The notes under the pieces: model-generated
What the model saw: only the letters and a program-made list of their open reading frames with translations
What the model was told of the DNA's origin: nothing
The model's database searches: none
Part shown: one piece after another, positions 24,132 through 33,182 of the stretch
Layout: the number at the start of each line of letters is the position of its first letter
Numbering within the stretch: the stretch's first letter is position 1
Translations under genes and position numbers: made by a program
Assembly (NCBI GenBank): GCA_017477845.1
Contig: JAFUTR010000054.1
Span: forward strand, 1-36,876
DNA: 36,876 nucleotides
Reading direction: 5' to 3'
Origin: Bacilli bacterium
GTDB taxonomy: Bacteria > Bacillota_I > Bacilli_A > RF39 > UBA660

Positions 24132-25223
24132 TTAATTATGTCTTACTTCTACTTTATCTTTATTTTCACTATTTACATATACTCTAATTACTGGATATTT
24201 AAACATATTATAGTTATACATTGTTTGATTGCTGAAAGTAGCCATAGCAAGTTTTAAAACATCTGCGGCAGTTTCATTATTTATATCTAAAATACTTGTA
24301 TATGTTAAATTTAATTCATTATTGTCATTATATGTATAAATGTACTTAATTTTTGAAGTTTTATAGTAATCAAATTCAACTCTTATTTGATCATTTAAAT
24401 TATCATCTACTATTAGTTCAATATTATTTAATCGAGTATCAGATTTTACAATAACTTTATCATATTCCGTAATATCAAATACAGATTCTTTAGTATCTAC
24501 CTTAAATCCATTTGGAAGAGTATTTACATATTCATATCCACTTATTTCATAGGCAAAGAATAAAATTCCCATAAATAAAGCTAAAAATGCACCAATGTAG
24601 TACTTTTTTAAAACTATTAATTTACTTCCAAAGAATTTGTTTTGGATATGTTTAAATAATAAAATGCTAATTGCTAGAATTGAACCAAATATTACTAATG
24701 GACTTATTATATATGTTCCATTTATTAACATTACTATAAAGTAAACAAATAAGAACATAGCTAGTCCTGCTAGTGTTACTGTTACAATCATTAAGCAAAT
24801 TGCAGTTATTTTTAAGAATACATCAATTATTTTAAAAACTAATTCTTTGTTCTTTTTCATTGTCTCATCATGACTATATAGTCTTTTATAATACTTGCTT
24901 TCTCTAAATAGTTTAATGTGATCAAATAACAAGAAAATAATTATTAATTCTTTAGTAAAATTCATTGATGAAATAAAGATAACTGATAAAACACTTCTTA
25001 AGGACTTACCAACATAGTAAAGTGTTACTACTCCAGCATCTCTAATATTATCAAATATTTCAACTAATATAAAAATATATATTGCTAAATAAATAAATTT
25101 GAAAAGCCAAAAGTTTAAACTATTTTTTTTGTCATCCTTGTCTTTTTCAATTTTTAATATTTCATTTGTTCTGATTGAAAGTGCCTCAAGTACATCATTT
25201 GATGTTAATTTCTTTTTATCCAT
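24132..25223 (-). CDS. Multi-pass membrane protein with extracytoplasmic C-terminal domain, unknown
   Basis: 363 residues from ATG 25223, which has AGGAG nine bases upstream; an in-frame TTG nine bases earlier lacks spacing. About six hydrophobic segments lie between residues 40 and 225 (for example LAIYIFILVEIFDNI, LAGLAMFLFVYFIVML and YIGAFLALFMGILFFAYEI). The remaining ~135 residues should be outside and look beta-rich (YDKVIVKSDTRLNNIELIVD, QIRVEFDYYKTSKIKYIYTY). No family recognised. It precedes rnhB by one base and follows lysA, within a mixed operon. Confidence 0.7.
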   Translation of the reverse strand: MDKKKLTSNDVLEALSIRTNEILKIEKDKDDKKNSLNFWLFKFIYLAIYIFILVEIFDNIRDAGVVTLYYVGKSLRSVLSVIFISSMNFTKELIIIFLLFDHIKLFRESKYYKRLYSHDETMKKNKELVFKIIDVFLKITAICLMIVTVTLAGLAMFLFVYFIVMLINGTYIISPLVIFGSILAISILLFKHIQNKFFGSKLIVLKKYYIGAFLALFMGILFFAYEISGYEYVNTLPNGFKVDTKESVFDITEYDKVIVKSDTRLNNIELIVDDNLNDQIRVEFDYYKTSKIKYIYTYNDNNELNLTYTSILDINNETAADVLKLAMATFSNQTMYNYNMFKYPVIRVYVNSENKDKVEVRHN

Positions 25224-25291
25224 TATAACCAACTCCTATGATAAAATTATAGCAAATATTTAATACTATTAAAATATTTTTTTAACTTTTT

Positions 25292-26527
25292 TTAGAATAA
25301 TAGATTCTTTTCTAGATATTCTAGAGATTCTCTTACTCTGATTTCTTCTATTTTTCCATTTTTTATCATTATTTCAGCAGGCCTTGGCCTTCCTGTATAA
25401 TTTGATGACATTGAAAAGCCATATGCCCCAGAGTTTTCTACTATAACTATATCATCAATTTCTGGTTTTTGTATGGTTCTATCACGTGCTAGAACATCTC
25501 CACTTTCACAAATATTACCAGTAATATTTGCAATTATCTTTTCTTTACCTTCTTTTTTATTTATTATTGATACTTTATGGTAAGCATCATACATAGATGG
25601 CCTTACTAAAATATTCATTCCTATATCAGTACCTATGTAGTTTTTCCCCATTACACTTTTTATGCTATTCACTTTCCCTACTATTAATCCTGATTCACAA
25701 GGAATAAATCGTCCAGGTTCAAATTTATACTCTTCTACACTTTCATATCCTTTATTGAATTTCATTAATATTTTTTTTAATTTTTCTATTAAAATATTAA
25801 AATCTAATGGTTCTTCATCTTGATAAGGTACTCCAAAACCTCCCCCTAGATCTATGATTTTAATGTTTTCAAAATTATTTTTAACAATTTTTAAGTATTC
25901 TTTTACTCCTTTAATATATTTATCTATTGAATCATTTAAGAATAAACTGCCAAGATGAAGATGTGTTCCAACTATGTTTAATTGATATTTTTCTACTACT
26001 TCTTTCAATTCTTTAATATTTTCTTCACTAATACCAAATTTAGTTTTCTTACCAGATGTTATTACTTTCTTGTTGTGACCTACACCTTTAATTCCTGGAT
26101 TTATTCTAACCATTATATCTGTATTCTTAAATAAACTTCCCCATATTTTAACTTGTGATATTGAGTCAAAACATGGGAGTATATTTTTTTCTCTAATAAG
26201 TTTCATTTCTTCTTTATCAATGTTATTGCATACATATATTATTTCATCGTTTTTAAAACCACATTTTAAATCTATATCTAATTCTAGTGGCGACATGGCA
26301 TCTACTTTTAGCCCACTTTCTTTTACGATTTTAATTATTTGAGGATTATTATTTGCCTTTGTTGAATAATGAATAGATACTTTTTTATCAATCTCTTTTT
26401 CAAGAGTATCTTTAAAAGATTTCATTTTAGCACATCTATCTTTTAACACATCATATAAATAAACATATACAGGAGTTTTATATTTTAGAATTTCATCTAA
26501 ATTATTTTTAATTATGTCAATATTCAT
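25292..26527 (-). CDS. lysA: Diaminopimelate decarboxylase
   Basis: 411 residues, fold-type III PLP enzyme. PLP lysine is Lys57 in IHYSTKANNNP. Further motifs are GTHLHLGS, the phosphate-binding IIDLGGGFGVPY, EPGRFIP, the substrate-binding NICESGDVLARDR and the C-terminal ENSGAYGFSMSSNYTGRPRP. It converts meso-diaminopimelate to lysine, the last step of lysine synthesis. The start overlaps the phosphatase stop by four bases (ATGA). No other lysine genes are in the window. An ornithine or related decarboxylase is less likely given the CESGD motif. Confidence 0.93.
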   Translation of the reverse strand: MNIDIIKNNLDEILKYKTPVYVYLYDVLKDRCAKMKSFKDTLEKEIDKKVSIHYSTKANNNPQIIKIVKESGLKVDAMSPLELDIDLKCGFKNDEIIYVCNNIDKEEMKLIREKNILPCFDSISQVKIWGSLFKNTDIMVRINPGIKGVGHNKKVITSGKKTKFGISEENIKELKEVVEKYQLNIVGTHLHLGSLFLNDSIDKYIKGVKEYLKIVKNNFENIKIIDLGGGFGVPYQDEEPLDFNILIEKLKKILMKFNKGYESVEEYKFEPGRFIPCESGLIVGKVNSIKSVMGKNYIGTDIGMNILVRPSMYDAYHKVSIINKKEGKEKIIANITGNICESGDVLARDRTIQKPEIDDIVIVENSGAYGFSMSSNYTGRPRPAEIMIKNGKIEEIRVRESLEYLEKNLLF

Positions 26528-26988
26528 ACTTCACCTTTTTCTATTAAATAGGTAAGAAAACTATTTAATCCTTCATTTAATTCATTGTATGTTATATCAA
26601 AATTATTTGTATACCAAGGATCATCTATATCCTTTTTTTTGTTTGTAAAATCAAGTAATCTATATACTTTTTCATCTTTATCTTCTTTAATTATTCTTAA
26701 TATATTTATTATGTTTGCTTTTTCCATACCTATTATATAATCAAAATTGTAATAATCATCAATTGTTAGTTTTTTAGCAGTATGTTTACTAATAGGTATA
26801 TTGTTTTCAGAAAGCTTTCTCTTCGCTCTTATATCCATGTCATTTCCTATTTCTTCACTACTTGTAGCACGTGACTCAATTATGAATTTATTATCAATAT
26901 TTCTTTTTTTTACTAAGTCTTTAAACATATATTCTGCCATTGGACTTCTACAAATGTTCCCAAGACAGACAAATAATACTTTTATCAT
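26524..26988 (-). CDS. Low-molecular-weight protein tyrosine phosphatase
   Basis: 154 residues. The P-loop VCLGNICRSPMAE has nucleophile Cys8 and Arg14 (CX5R), and the general acid loop is DIDDPWYTNNFD. Helix SEEIGNDMDIRAKRKLSENN is the usual arginine-rich segment. It dephosphorylates phosphotyrosine (or phosphoarginine in the YwlE branch). The alternative arsenate reductase is less likely because the second and third catalytic cysteines of that family are absent. AGGAGT precedes ATG 26988. Neighbours are a deacetylase upstream and lysA downstream. Confidence 0.93.
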   Translation of the reverse strand: MIKVLFVCLGNICRSPMAEYMFKDLVKKRNIDNKFIIESRATSSEEIGNDMDIRAKRKLSENNIPISKHTAKKLTIDDYYNFDYIIGMEKANIINILRIIKEDKDEKVYRLLDFTNKKKDIDDPWYTNNFDITYNELNEGLNSFLTYLIEKGEV

Positions 26989-26997
26989 TTTTTACTC

Positions 26998-28248
26998 CTA
27001 ATTAACCATTTTCTTAAACTCTTCAATACTAGTCGAATCATATATTATGTATCTAGGTACTTTATATTTATCTACATTTAATGTAACTTTAGTGTTTCCT
27101 CCTGTGAATGCTACTTTGAATCCTAGTTTTTTTACTATATTTATTGTTTTATCATTATATTCATAGTAAGGATAGCAAAATGCTTTATTTGAATTAACTA
27201 CTTTAATTGACTCTTTTAAATCTTTTTCTAGTTCTAGAGAAGAAACACAATTGACTTTTGATCTATAACCACAGTTTGCTTCATAGTGTAAATCATTAGT
27301 GTGCGATTCAATATCAAGATAATTTGATTTATAATCATCAAGATTCCACCATCCAGTTATCAGAAATAATGTTGCATGCATCTTGTATTCTTCAAGTAAT
27401 GGTATTAAATGATTACCATTTGTTTTACTTGTTCCATGTGCTCCATCATCTATAGTAATTAATACTGATTTTTCTGGTATTTCTATTTCATTATAAATCC
27501 ATCTTACAAATTCTTCCATAGTTAATGTGTAAAAATTGTTTTCTTTTAAATAATCTAATTGTTTTTTAAATCTTTTTATATCCAAACATATTGATTCATC
27601 ACAATTCTCACTTTTTTCTTTGTAAAAGAAGTGATAGTTCAATACAGCAACTTTCTTTTCTTTTTTTATTTTATCAGTTACTTTTACTTCTCTTTCTATT
27701 TTAGTTTCATTTCCGCTTTCATCTTTCACAGTATATATTACTTGGTAATCTCCCGTTTCATTTGTATTAACATCTTTATCGTCAATTGTAATTTTGCTTG
27801 TTAAATCTTTATCATAATTATCATATGCAACTGCACCATACTCAATGTATTTGTTACCTTTAATTATAGTTATTCTATTATTACCAAGAAGTTTTATAGT
27901 TGGCTTTTCACTATCGATAACTTCAACTTTTCTGTTTATTTCTTTTTCTATATCTTTATATTTTATTTTATAATTTACTGTATAACTCCCTAATTTGCTA
28001 TCATCAACATTAGACTTTATTTCCATTTTATCTTTTAGTTTTTCATTTTTGTAATAGGCAATTGCTCCTAATTCTTTGTAACTGTCTCCAACTTCTACTA
28101 CTATACTATTTGCCCCATTTAATAATATTTTTAAATTATTCTTATCTCCATATATATTTTCAAATAGATTGTATGTTCCTAGAAATAAAAAAGGCATCAT
28201 TAATAATAGTAGAATGATTAGCTTCTTCTTTATATTTTTTGCTTTCAT
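26998..28248 (-). CDS. Secreted polysaccharide deacetylase with two Ig-like domains
   Basis: 416 residues from ATG 28248 (TGGTGAT upstream; the ATG four codons earlier has no site). One membrane segment at about 8-26 anchors it outside. Two DUF5011-type Ig-like domains follow at roughly 40-110 and 115-190 (GDSYKELGAIAYYKNEKL; NKYIEYGAVAYDNYDKDLTS). The NodB-type deacetylase domain has ITIDDGAHGT (metal-binding Asp pair), ESHTNDLHY (zinc histidines), and FCYPYYEY. It probably removes N-acetyl groups from peptidoglycan or another surface glycan. It follows rbgA and precedes the phosphatase by nine bases. Confidence 0.88.
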   Translation of the reverse strand: MKAKNIKKKLIILLLLMMPFLFLGTYNLFENIYGDKNNLKILLNGANSIVVEVGDSYKELGAIAYYKNEKLKDKMEIKSNVDDSKLGSYTVNYKIKYKDIEKEINRKVEVIDSEKPTIKLLGNNRITIIKGNKYIEYGAVAYDNYDKDLTSKITIDDKDVNTNETGDYQVIYTVKDESGNETKIEREVKVTDKIKKEKKVAVLNYHFFYKEKSENCDESICLDIKRFKKQLDYLKENNFYTLTMEEFVRWIYNEIEIPEKSVLITIDDGAHGTSKTNGNHLIPLLEEYKMHATLFLITGWWNLDDYKSNYLDIESHTNDLHYEANCGYRSKVNCVSSLELEKDLKESIKVVNSNKAFCYPYYEYNDKTINIVKKLGFKVAFTGGNTKVTLNVDKYKVPRYIIYDSTSIEEFKKMVN

Positions 28249-28289
28249 TCTTATCACCATTATTAATATGCCATTTTTTTAAATTTTTA

Positions 28290-29159
28290 TTAGTTTTCTA
28301 ATCTATCAAAAGTAATATTTCCAAATGCTCCATCTTTAAGGTCTTTTATTATTGTGTTGTATACTTTTTCATAGTCAGTTACTCCACCTTTAGCAAGTAA
28401 TCCTCTTTTTTTAGCAATATCATCAAATATTGTTTCTTTATCAATTATATCAAGCTTATATCTTTCTTTAAGTTTTTCTTGATATAATTCTTCAAGTTTA
28501 TTAATTATAAATCTTGATAAGTCTTCTTTATCTAATATTTCTTCTTTGATTGACGAGAACGATGCTAAAATATGAGCATTTTCTTGATTTTCTAATTTAG
28601 GCCACAATATTCCTGGAGAGTCCATAAGCTCGATATCATTATTTATTCTAATCCATCCAAGTGACTTAGTAACACCTGGAGTGTTTCCTGTTTGTACTAC
28701 TTTTTTCCCAACTAGTTTGTTAATTAAAGTACTTTTACCAACATTAGGTGCTCCTATTACAACTACTCTTGCTTTTCTTTTCTTCATTCCTTTTTTTAGT
28801 CTATCATCATTCATTTTGTCTGATATCTTTTTAGTTTCATTAATTAAATTTTGTATGTTGTCATTTAATAAATCACATTTTACAATAGTATAATTGCCGT
28901 ATGACTCTAGTATTCTATTTGTTTCTTTTTTATCACACAAATCATATTTTGATATTACTAGTATCTTAGGTTTATCTTTTATAATGTCATCTATATCATA
29001 TACTTTGGAACTAATTGGCATTCTAGCATCAATTACTTCATATACAATATCAATAAGTGGCATCATTTCTTTTAATTCTCTTTTTGCTTTTGCCATATGA
29101 CCTGGGAACCAATTGATGACAGTTTTGTCTAACCTTGCATTTTCGTTTGTGTTATTCAT
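28290..29159 (-). CDS. rbgA: Ribosome biogenesis GTPase RbgA (YlqF)
   Basis: 289 residues from ATG 29159, set by GGGAGTGAT; an in-frame GTG three codons upstream overlaps that site. It is a circularly permuted GTPase: the G4-like ISKYDL comes before the P-loop GAPNVGKSTLINKLVGKK, then NTPGVTK and DSPGILWP. The N-terminal NWFPGHMAKAKRELKEMM and C-terminal RGLLAKGGVTDYEKV are family marks. It acts late in 50S subunit assembly. First gene of the operon; its promoter is immediately next to the end of the mobile element. Confidence 0.96.
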   Translation of the reverse strand: MNNTNENARLDKTVINWFPGHMAKAKRELKEMMPLIDIVYEVIDARMPISSKVYDIDDIIKDKPKILVISKYDLCDKKETNRILESYGNYTIVKCDLLNDNIQNLINETKKISDKMNDDRLKKGMKKRKARVVVIGAPNVGKSTLINKLVGKKVVQTGNTPGVTKSLGWIRINNDIELMDSPGILWPKLENQENAHILASFSSIKEEILDKEDLSRFIINKLEELYQEKLKERYKLDIIDKETIFDDIAKKRGLLAKGGVTDYEKVYNTIIKDLKDGAFGNITFDRLEN

Positions 29160-29198
29160 AGAAATCACTCCCTTTTTTGTAAGAAACTTTACTAATCA

Positions 29199-29207
29199 AT
29201 TATACCA
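29199..29207 (-). promoter_or_regulatory. Extended -10 promoter of rbgA at the element junction
   Basis: TGGTATAAT on the minus strand, with a poor -35 region. The recombinase stop codon lies only eight bases upstream (29215), so the -35 region of this promoter is within the recombinase gene. Confidence 0.65.
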
Positions 29208-29214
29208 CATTTTT

Positions 29215-30783
29215 TCAAGAATTTAGATACCTCAATGCATCTTCATATAAATTCTTATATTTAAAAATTACTTCTACACCTCTTTCTTCTGAAATATATA
29301 TTACATCAACAAATTCATTTAATATATTTCGATCAACAAAATCTATTTTGCCTATTTCTTTAATCCTATTAATTCTTGCTATATTTTCATTACTTGATGT
29401 ACTATTATTTATCTCATCTTTTTCTAATAAAATTTTATTTAATTCAAACATATATCTATCTTTAAATATATCCAAATCTTTTTTTGAAATATAATCATTT
29501 TTATAATCCTCTTTTATTTCATTCAAGAGTTTTCTATATTTCTGTTCTTCTTTATCTAATTCGATTAATTTAAACTCTTTATTTTCTTTTTCATATTCTA
29601 AATAAGATAATGATATATCCTTGTTTATCTTCTCATCTAAATTAGTTATCAGTTCAATATATTTATTAATTGTTTCAAGTACAATATCATCTAATTCTTT
29701 TTCAGTAATATAATGCTTAGTACAATTCTTTTTTTTATGATATGCCCCACAATAGAAAAATACATCCTTACCACCTTTTTTAGCAAATTTATACATTGAT
29801 GTTTTACAATCAGCACATTTTAAAAATCCAGTATATCTATACATTTTCCCATTTGGACTAACTCTAGCATTTCTATTATAAAGAATATCTTGAACTTGAT
29901 TAAATATTTCTTCTTTAATTATAGCTTTATGATGATTAGGAACTATAATCCATTCATCTTCTGGTACTCTTAAAGTATTATGCTTTTTATGGCTTATTCG
30001 TGCTTTCTTACCTTGTATCAAAGTACCTATATAGTTTCTATTTTTAATAACTTTATCTAATGAATCTAATGTCCATTTACTTCCAACATTAGGATTTTTA
30101 CTATTACAAAAATCTTTTAGGTATTTTGCTGGAGTTGGTGTATGAGTATCATTTAATTTTTTAATTATCTCTTGCCTACTCATTCCACTCATTGCCATTT
30201 TAAATATATTCTTAATTATTTTTTCAGCTTCTTTATCAACTATAAATTTATGGTTATCATCTGGGTCTTTTAAATATCCAAAAGGAGCAACAACTCCAAT
30301 AAAATTCCCATTCTTCTTACTTATAGCAAAAGAAGTTCTAATTTTTTTTGAAATATCTTTTGCAAAACTCTCATTCATTAAATTTTTAAAATAAACTTCT
30401 AACGAATTCATTGATTCAGGTCTTAAATAAGAATCTACATTATCATTAACAGCAATAAATCTAATTTTATATCTAGGAATAGTATCATCAATAAAATGAC
30501 CAACATTTATATAATTTCTACCTAATCTAGATAAATCCTTTACTACTACACAATTTATTTTTCTACTACGAATATCATCCATCATTTCTTGAAATGAAGG
30601 TCTATCAAAATCTGTTCCTGTATATCCATCATCAGCATAACATTTATATACAGTTATATCTTTCATATCAGACAAATGATAATTTATTAAATTTCTTTGA
30701 TTTGTAATACTATTAGATTCTAATTTATCATCATCGTCATCTGATGATAATCTTAAGTAAATACCAGTTCTCCATTTTGACAT
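29215..30783 (-). CDS. Large serine recombinase (second of tandem pair)
   Basis: 522 residues. Resolvase catalytic domain at about 5-155: nucleophile Ser13 in YLRLSSDD, then ADDGYTGTDFDRPSFQEMMD and VVKDLSRLGRN with the catalytic arginines. The recombinase domain (about 175-290; RNYIGTLIQGKK) precedes a zinc ribbon (CADCKTSMYKF ... FYCGAYHKKKNC) and a coiled-coil tail. It catalyses site-specific integration and excision like TnpX-type transposon recombinases. It overlaps its partner by 31 bases, with GGGAG ten bases before ATG. All catalytic residues seem intact. It sits at the very end of the element. Confidence 0.93.
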   Translation of the reverse strand: MSKWRTGIYLRLSSDDDDDKLESNSITNQRNLINYHLSDMKDITVYKCYADDGYTGTDFDRPSFQEMMDDIRSRKINCVVVKDLSRLGRNYINVGHFIDDTIPRYKIRFIAVNDNVDSYLRPESMNSLEVYFKNLMNESFAKDISKKIRTSFAISKKNGNFIGVVAPFGYLKDPDDNHKFIVDKEAEKIIKNIFKMAMSGMSRQEIIKKLNDTHTPTPAKYLKDFCNSKNPNVGSKWTLDSLDKVIKNRNYIGTLIQGKKARISHKKHNTLRVPEDEWIIVPNHHKAIIKEEIFNQVQDILYNRNARVSPNGKMYRYTGFLKCADCKTSMYKFAKKGGKDVFFYCGAYHKKKNCTKHYITEKELDDIVLETINKYIELITNLDEKINKDISLSYLEYEKENKEFKLIELDKEEQKYRKLLNEIKEDYKNDYISKKDLDIFKDRYMFELNKILLEKDEINNSTSSNENIARINRIKEIGKIDFVDRNILNEFVDVIYISEERGVEVIFKYKNLYEDALRYLNS

Positions 30784-32453
30784 GTTTTAACAGCTCCCTC
30801 ATTTTCAAGATAGGTTAATAATTCTTTATACTCATTTTTGTATTTAAAATGAATATCTATATTACCTTCTTCTGTTACATAAATAACTTCTATTAATTCT
30901 TTTAAAACTTCTTTAGTTACCTTCTTAATTTTTTTGTTTCTTCTATAATGATCTATCCAATAATCATTTCTTTTTATCATTTTTATATTTTCTCTATATG
31001 TTTGAGTAATTAATTCTAATTTTTCTTCTATCAATTTAATATCATCTTCAATTATTTTTGATTGTTTTAAAAATTCTTCTTTATCTATATTATTGAATTT
31101 CCAATCTTCATATAATTGAATCTTTTTATTCTTTAAATTATCAATTTTTATTTCTGCAATTCTTGTATTGTTTTTATATTCACTTTCAACTGTATCTCGA
31201 TTATTTCTCAAATATAGTTTTTTTAAACTTCTATCTAATTCAATAACTAACTTAACTTGTAATTTTATAGCTTCTAAAACCATATCATTTAAATCTTCAG
31301 TTTTTATTTTATGAGAAGTACAAGATTTTTTACTTATATATAAATAAGTATTACAGAAATAATTTGATAGCTGGCGATTTCCTCTATTATCTTCTTGCTT
31401 ATACATTGCTTTACCACAATCAGCACATTTTAGTATTCCATTATATATGGAATATGTTTTTTCTTCACTTCTAACTTTAAGTTTTGTGTTAGTTTTTATT
31501 AAGCTCTGAATTTTATCAAATTGTGCTTTTGTAATGATTGGTTCATGTGTATTTTCACATCTTATCCAATCTTCTTTAGCAACACTTAAAACTTTATGAT
31601 TTTTAAAACTTTCTCTCTTTGTTTTTAATTGAGTTAAATTTCCAATATATATTTCACTAGTCAACATTCTTCCTATAGTAGATGTTGACCATTTATATTT
31701 TATTGTTTCTGCTTCTGGATCAAGTGAAAGTTTATATTTCTTTCTTCTTTGTATTTCTTTTCTACATAAAATATTGTTATCATTTAAATACTTTGTAATA
31801 GTAACTCTTCCATCACCTTTAGAAGCCATATCAAATATTAACTTAACATTCTTAACTTCATCTGGTTCAACTACTAGATGATGTTTGTCATTCTCATCAA
31901 AAGTATAACCATAAGGAGAAGTTCCACCAACAAATTTACCACTACTTGCCATAGTAAAATATGCAGATGTTACTTTCTTAGAAATATCTCGAGCATAACT
32001 TTCATTTATTAAATTTTTTATAGGTACAATTAAGTCATTTATTGAATCTGGTCTTTTAAATGAATCTACATTATCATTGATAGCTATTATCCTTATATTA
32101 TATATAGGAAAAATATCTTCAATATATTTTCCTACCTCTAAGCTATTTCTACCTAATCTAGATAAGTCTTTTACAATAATAGTATTAATTCTACCATCAG
32201 TAATATCTCTCATCATTTCTTGAAATCCAGGTCTATCAAAATCTGTTCCTGTATATCCATCATCAATATAATAATCTACAATTGTCATATTGTTTTCTTT
32301 TGATATGAAGTTATTTATCATCTCTTTTTGATTAGTAATTGTGTTTGATTCTTTATCTTCATTATCATCAAATGATCTTCTTGTATAAACACCAACTAAC
32401 CAATTAGCAACAGTAGAATTTTTACTAAGTTTTTTATTACCTCTACCTGCCAT
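30753..32453 (-). CDS. Large serine recombinase (first of tandem pair)
   Basis: 566 residues, with an extra ~15-residue N-terminal lead. Catalytic Ser27 is in VYTRRSFDD; YIDDGYTGTDFDRPGFQEMM and IIVKDLSRLGRNSLE carry the other active-site residues. The recombinase domain contains GGTSPYGYTFDE and SEIYIGNLTQLKTKRE; the zinc ribbon is CADCGKAMYKQ ... YFCNTYLYISKKSC, followed by a charged coiled coil. It is similar to, but clearly diverged from, its downstream partner, so both may be required. AAGGAGAA precedes the ATG. Confidence 0.93.
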   Translation of the reverse strand: MAGRGNKKLSKNSTVANWLVGVYTRRSFDDNEDKESNTITNQKEMINNFISKENNMTIVDYYIDDGYTGTDFDRPGFQEMMRDITDGRINTIIVKDLSRLGRNSLEVGKYIEDIFPIYNIRIIAINDNVDSFKRPDSINDLIVPIKNLINESYARDISKKVTSAYFTMASSGKFVGGTSPYGYTFDENDKHHLVVEPDEVKNVKLIFDMASKGDGRVTITKYLNDNNILCRKEIQRRKKYKLSLDPEAETIKYKWSTSTIGRMLTSEIYIGNLTQLKTKRESFKNHKVLSVAKEDWIRCENTHEPIITKAQFDKIQSLIKTNTKLKVRSEEKTYSIYNGILKCADCGKAMYKQEDNRGNRQLSNYFCNTYLYISKKSCTSHKIKTEDLNDMVLEAIKLQVKLVIELDRSLKKLYLRNNRDTVESEYKNNTRIAEIKIDNLKNKKIQLYEDWKFNNIDKEEFLKQSKIIEDDIKLIEEKLELITQTYRENIKMIKRNDYWIDHYRRNKKIKKVTKEVLKELIEVIYVTEEGNIDIHFKYKNEYKELLTYLENEGAVKTCQNGELVFT

Positions 32454-32517
32454 AGATATTCTCCTTCCACTTTATAAAATAATATTTGAAATTAAGAATT
32501 TATTCTAAGGTGCAAAA

Positions 32518-32784
32518 TTATTTATAAAGATTCCTAAGTACATTAGTTAGACAGTCATCTGCAGTCTTATCAGTATCAGAAAAACCAATTTTAATTAATT
32601 TTCCATTATGCTTAAATACATATGGATTTTTTACTGTATTTAAAAAATCAAGTATTCTATCATTACTTGACTTTCTCTTACTCACTTTAATATCTGTAAT
32701 TTCATCAACTTCATTGATATCTATTTCAGATAGTGGGATATTTTCATATTTATTTAATTTTTCTTTTAGTTTGTCTATTTTCAT
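32518..32784 (-). CDS. Small mobile-element protein, DUF6870-like
   Basis: 88 residues. The second half, LDFLNTVKNPYVFKHNGKLI followed by IGFSDTDKTADDCLTNVL, has the NPY-hydrophobic and F-TDT-LEDCL style of the small DUF6870 proteins often found beside serine recombinases in gut Firmicutes elements. Function unknown. AGGTGGTTCT precedes the ATG. It lies between a 67-aa gene and the recombinases, probably in one operon. Confidence 0.6.
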   Translation of the reverse strand: MKIDKLKEKLNKYENIPLSEIDINEVDEITDIKVSKRKSSNDRILDFLNTVKNPYVFKHNGKLIKIGFSDTDKTADDCLTNVLRNLYK

Positions 32785-32792
32785 AGAACCAC

Positions 32793-32996
32793 CTACTCAA
32801 TAGTTTTATATTCACCATCTATATACATTACTTCTTTAAGATGAATATCAAATCTTCTATAATCTTTTATTTGTTTAGTTTTCATAAAAAAATCAGTTAA
32901 CTCTTTTGTAACTGATTTCTTACTTTCACCACCAACGATCATTGTTGTAATATGTCCATCATTATCTATAATTGCTCTATATGTCTTTTTTTTCAT
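32793..32996 (-). CDS. 67-aa mobile-element protein, unknown
   Basis: 67 residues, beginning MKKKTYRAIIDNDGHITTMI and containing a lysine-rich helix (KKSVTKELTDFFMKTKQIKD). AAAGGAGAGAACAAG precedes the ATG, inside the end of the 47-aa gene, which it overlaps by 20 bases. No family recognised. Confidence 0.65.
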   Translation of the reverse strand: MKKKTYRAIIDNDGHITTMIVGGESKKSVTKELTDFFMKTKQIKDYRRFDIHLKEVMYIDGEYKTIE

Positions 32997-33120
32997 CTTG
33001 TTCTCTCCTTTTTAAATCTTCTTCCATTTCTCGATCAGCCCATGAAGCTACTTTGCAAGAACATATTGTAAACAATCCCATTAATACTAAAAATACTATT
33101 CCTAAAATTTTACCTAACAT
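32977..33120 (-). CDS. 47-aa single-pass membrane protein
   Basis: An open frame of 47 codons starting MLGKILGIVFLVLMGLFTIC, with a hydrophobic segment at residues 4-20, a Cys-Ser-Cys at about 20-22, then VASWADREMEEDLKRREQ, a charged tail. AAAGGAAAATATTT precedes the ATG and the end overlaps the next gene by 20 bases in another frame, so the gene is part of the operon. The cysteine context is not a standard lipobox. Function unknown. Confidence 0.6.
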   Translation of the reverse strand: MLGKILGIVFLVLMGLFTICSCKVASWADREMEEDLKRREQDEKKDI

Positions 33121-33160
33121 AAATATTTTCCTTTCTTACAACAATTAACTTTTTCCAAAT

Positions 33161-33182
33161 AAAAAAATCACCGAAGTGATTT
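33161..33182 (-). terminator. Terminator with UUCG tetraloop
   Basis: Minus strand: AAATCAC TTCG GTGATTT followed by a run of T. A very stable short hairpin that overlaps the stop codon of the gene ending at 33182. Confidence 0.85.
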
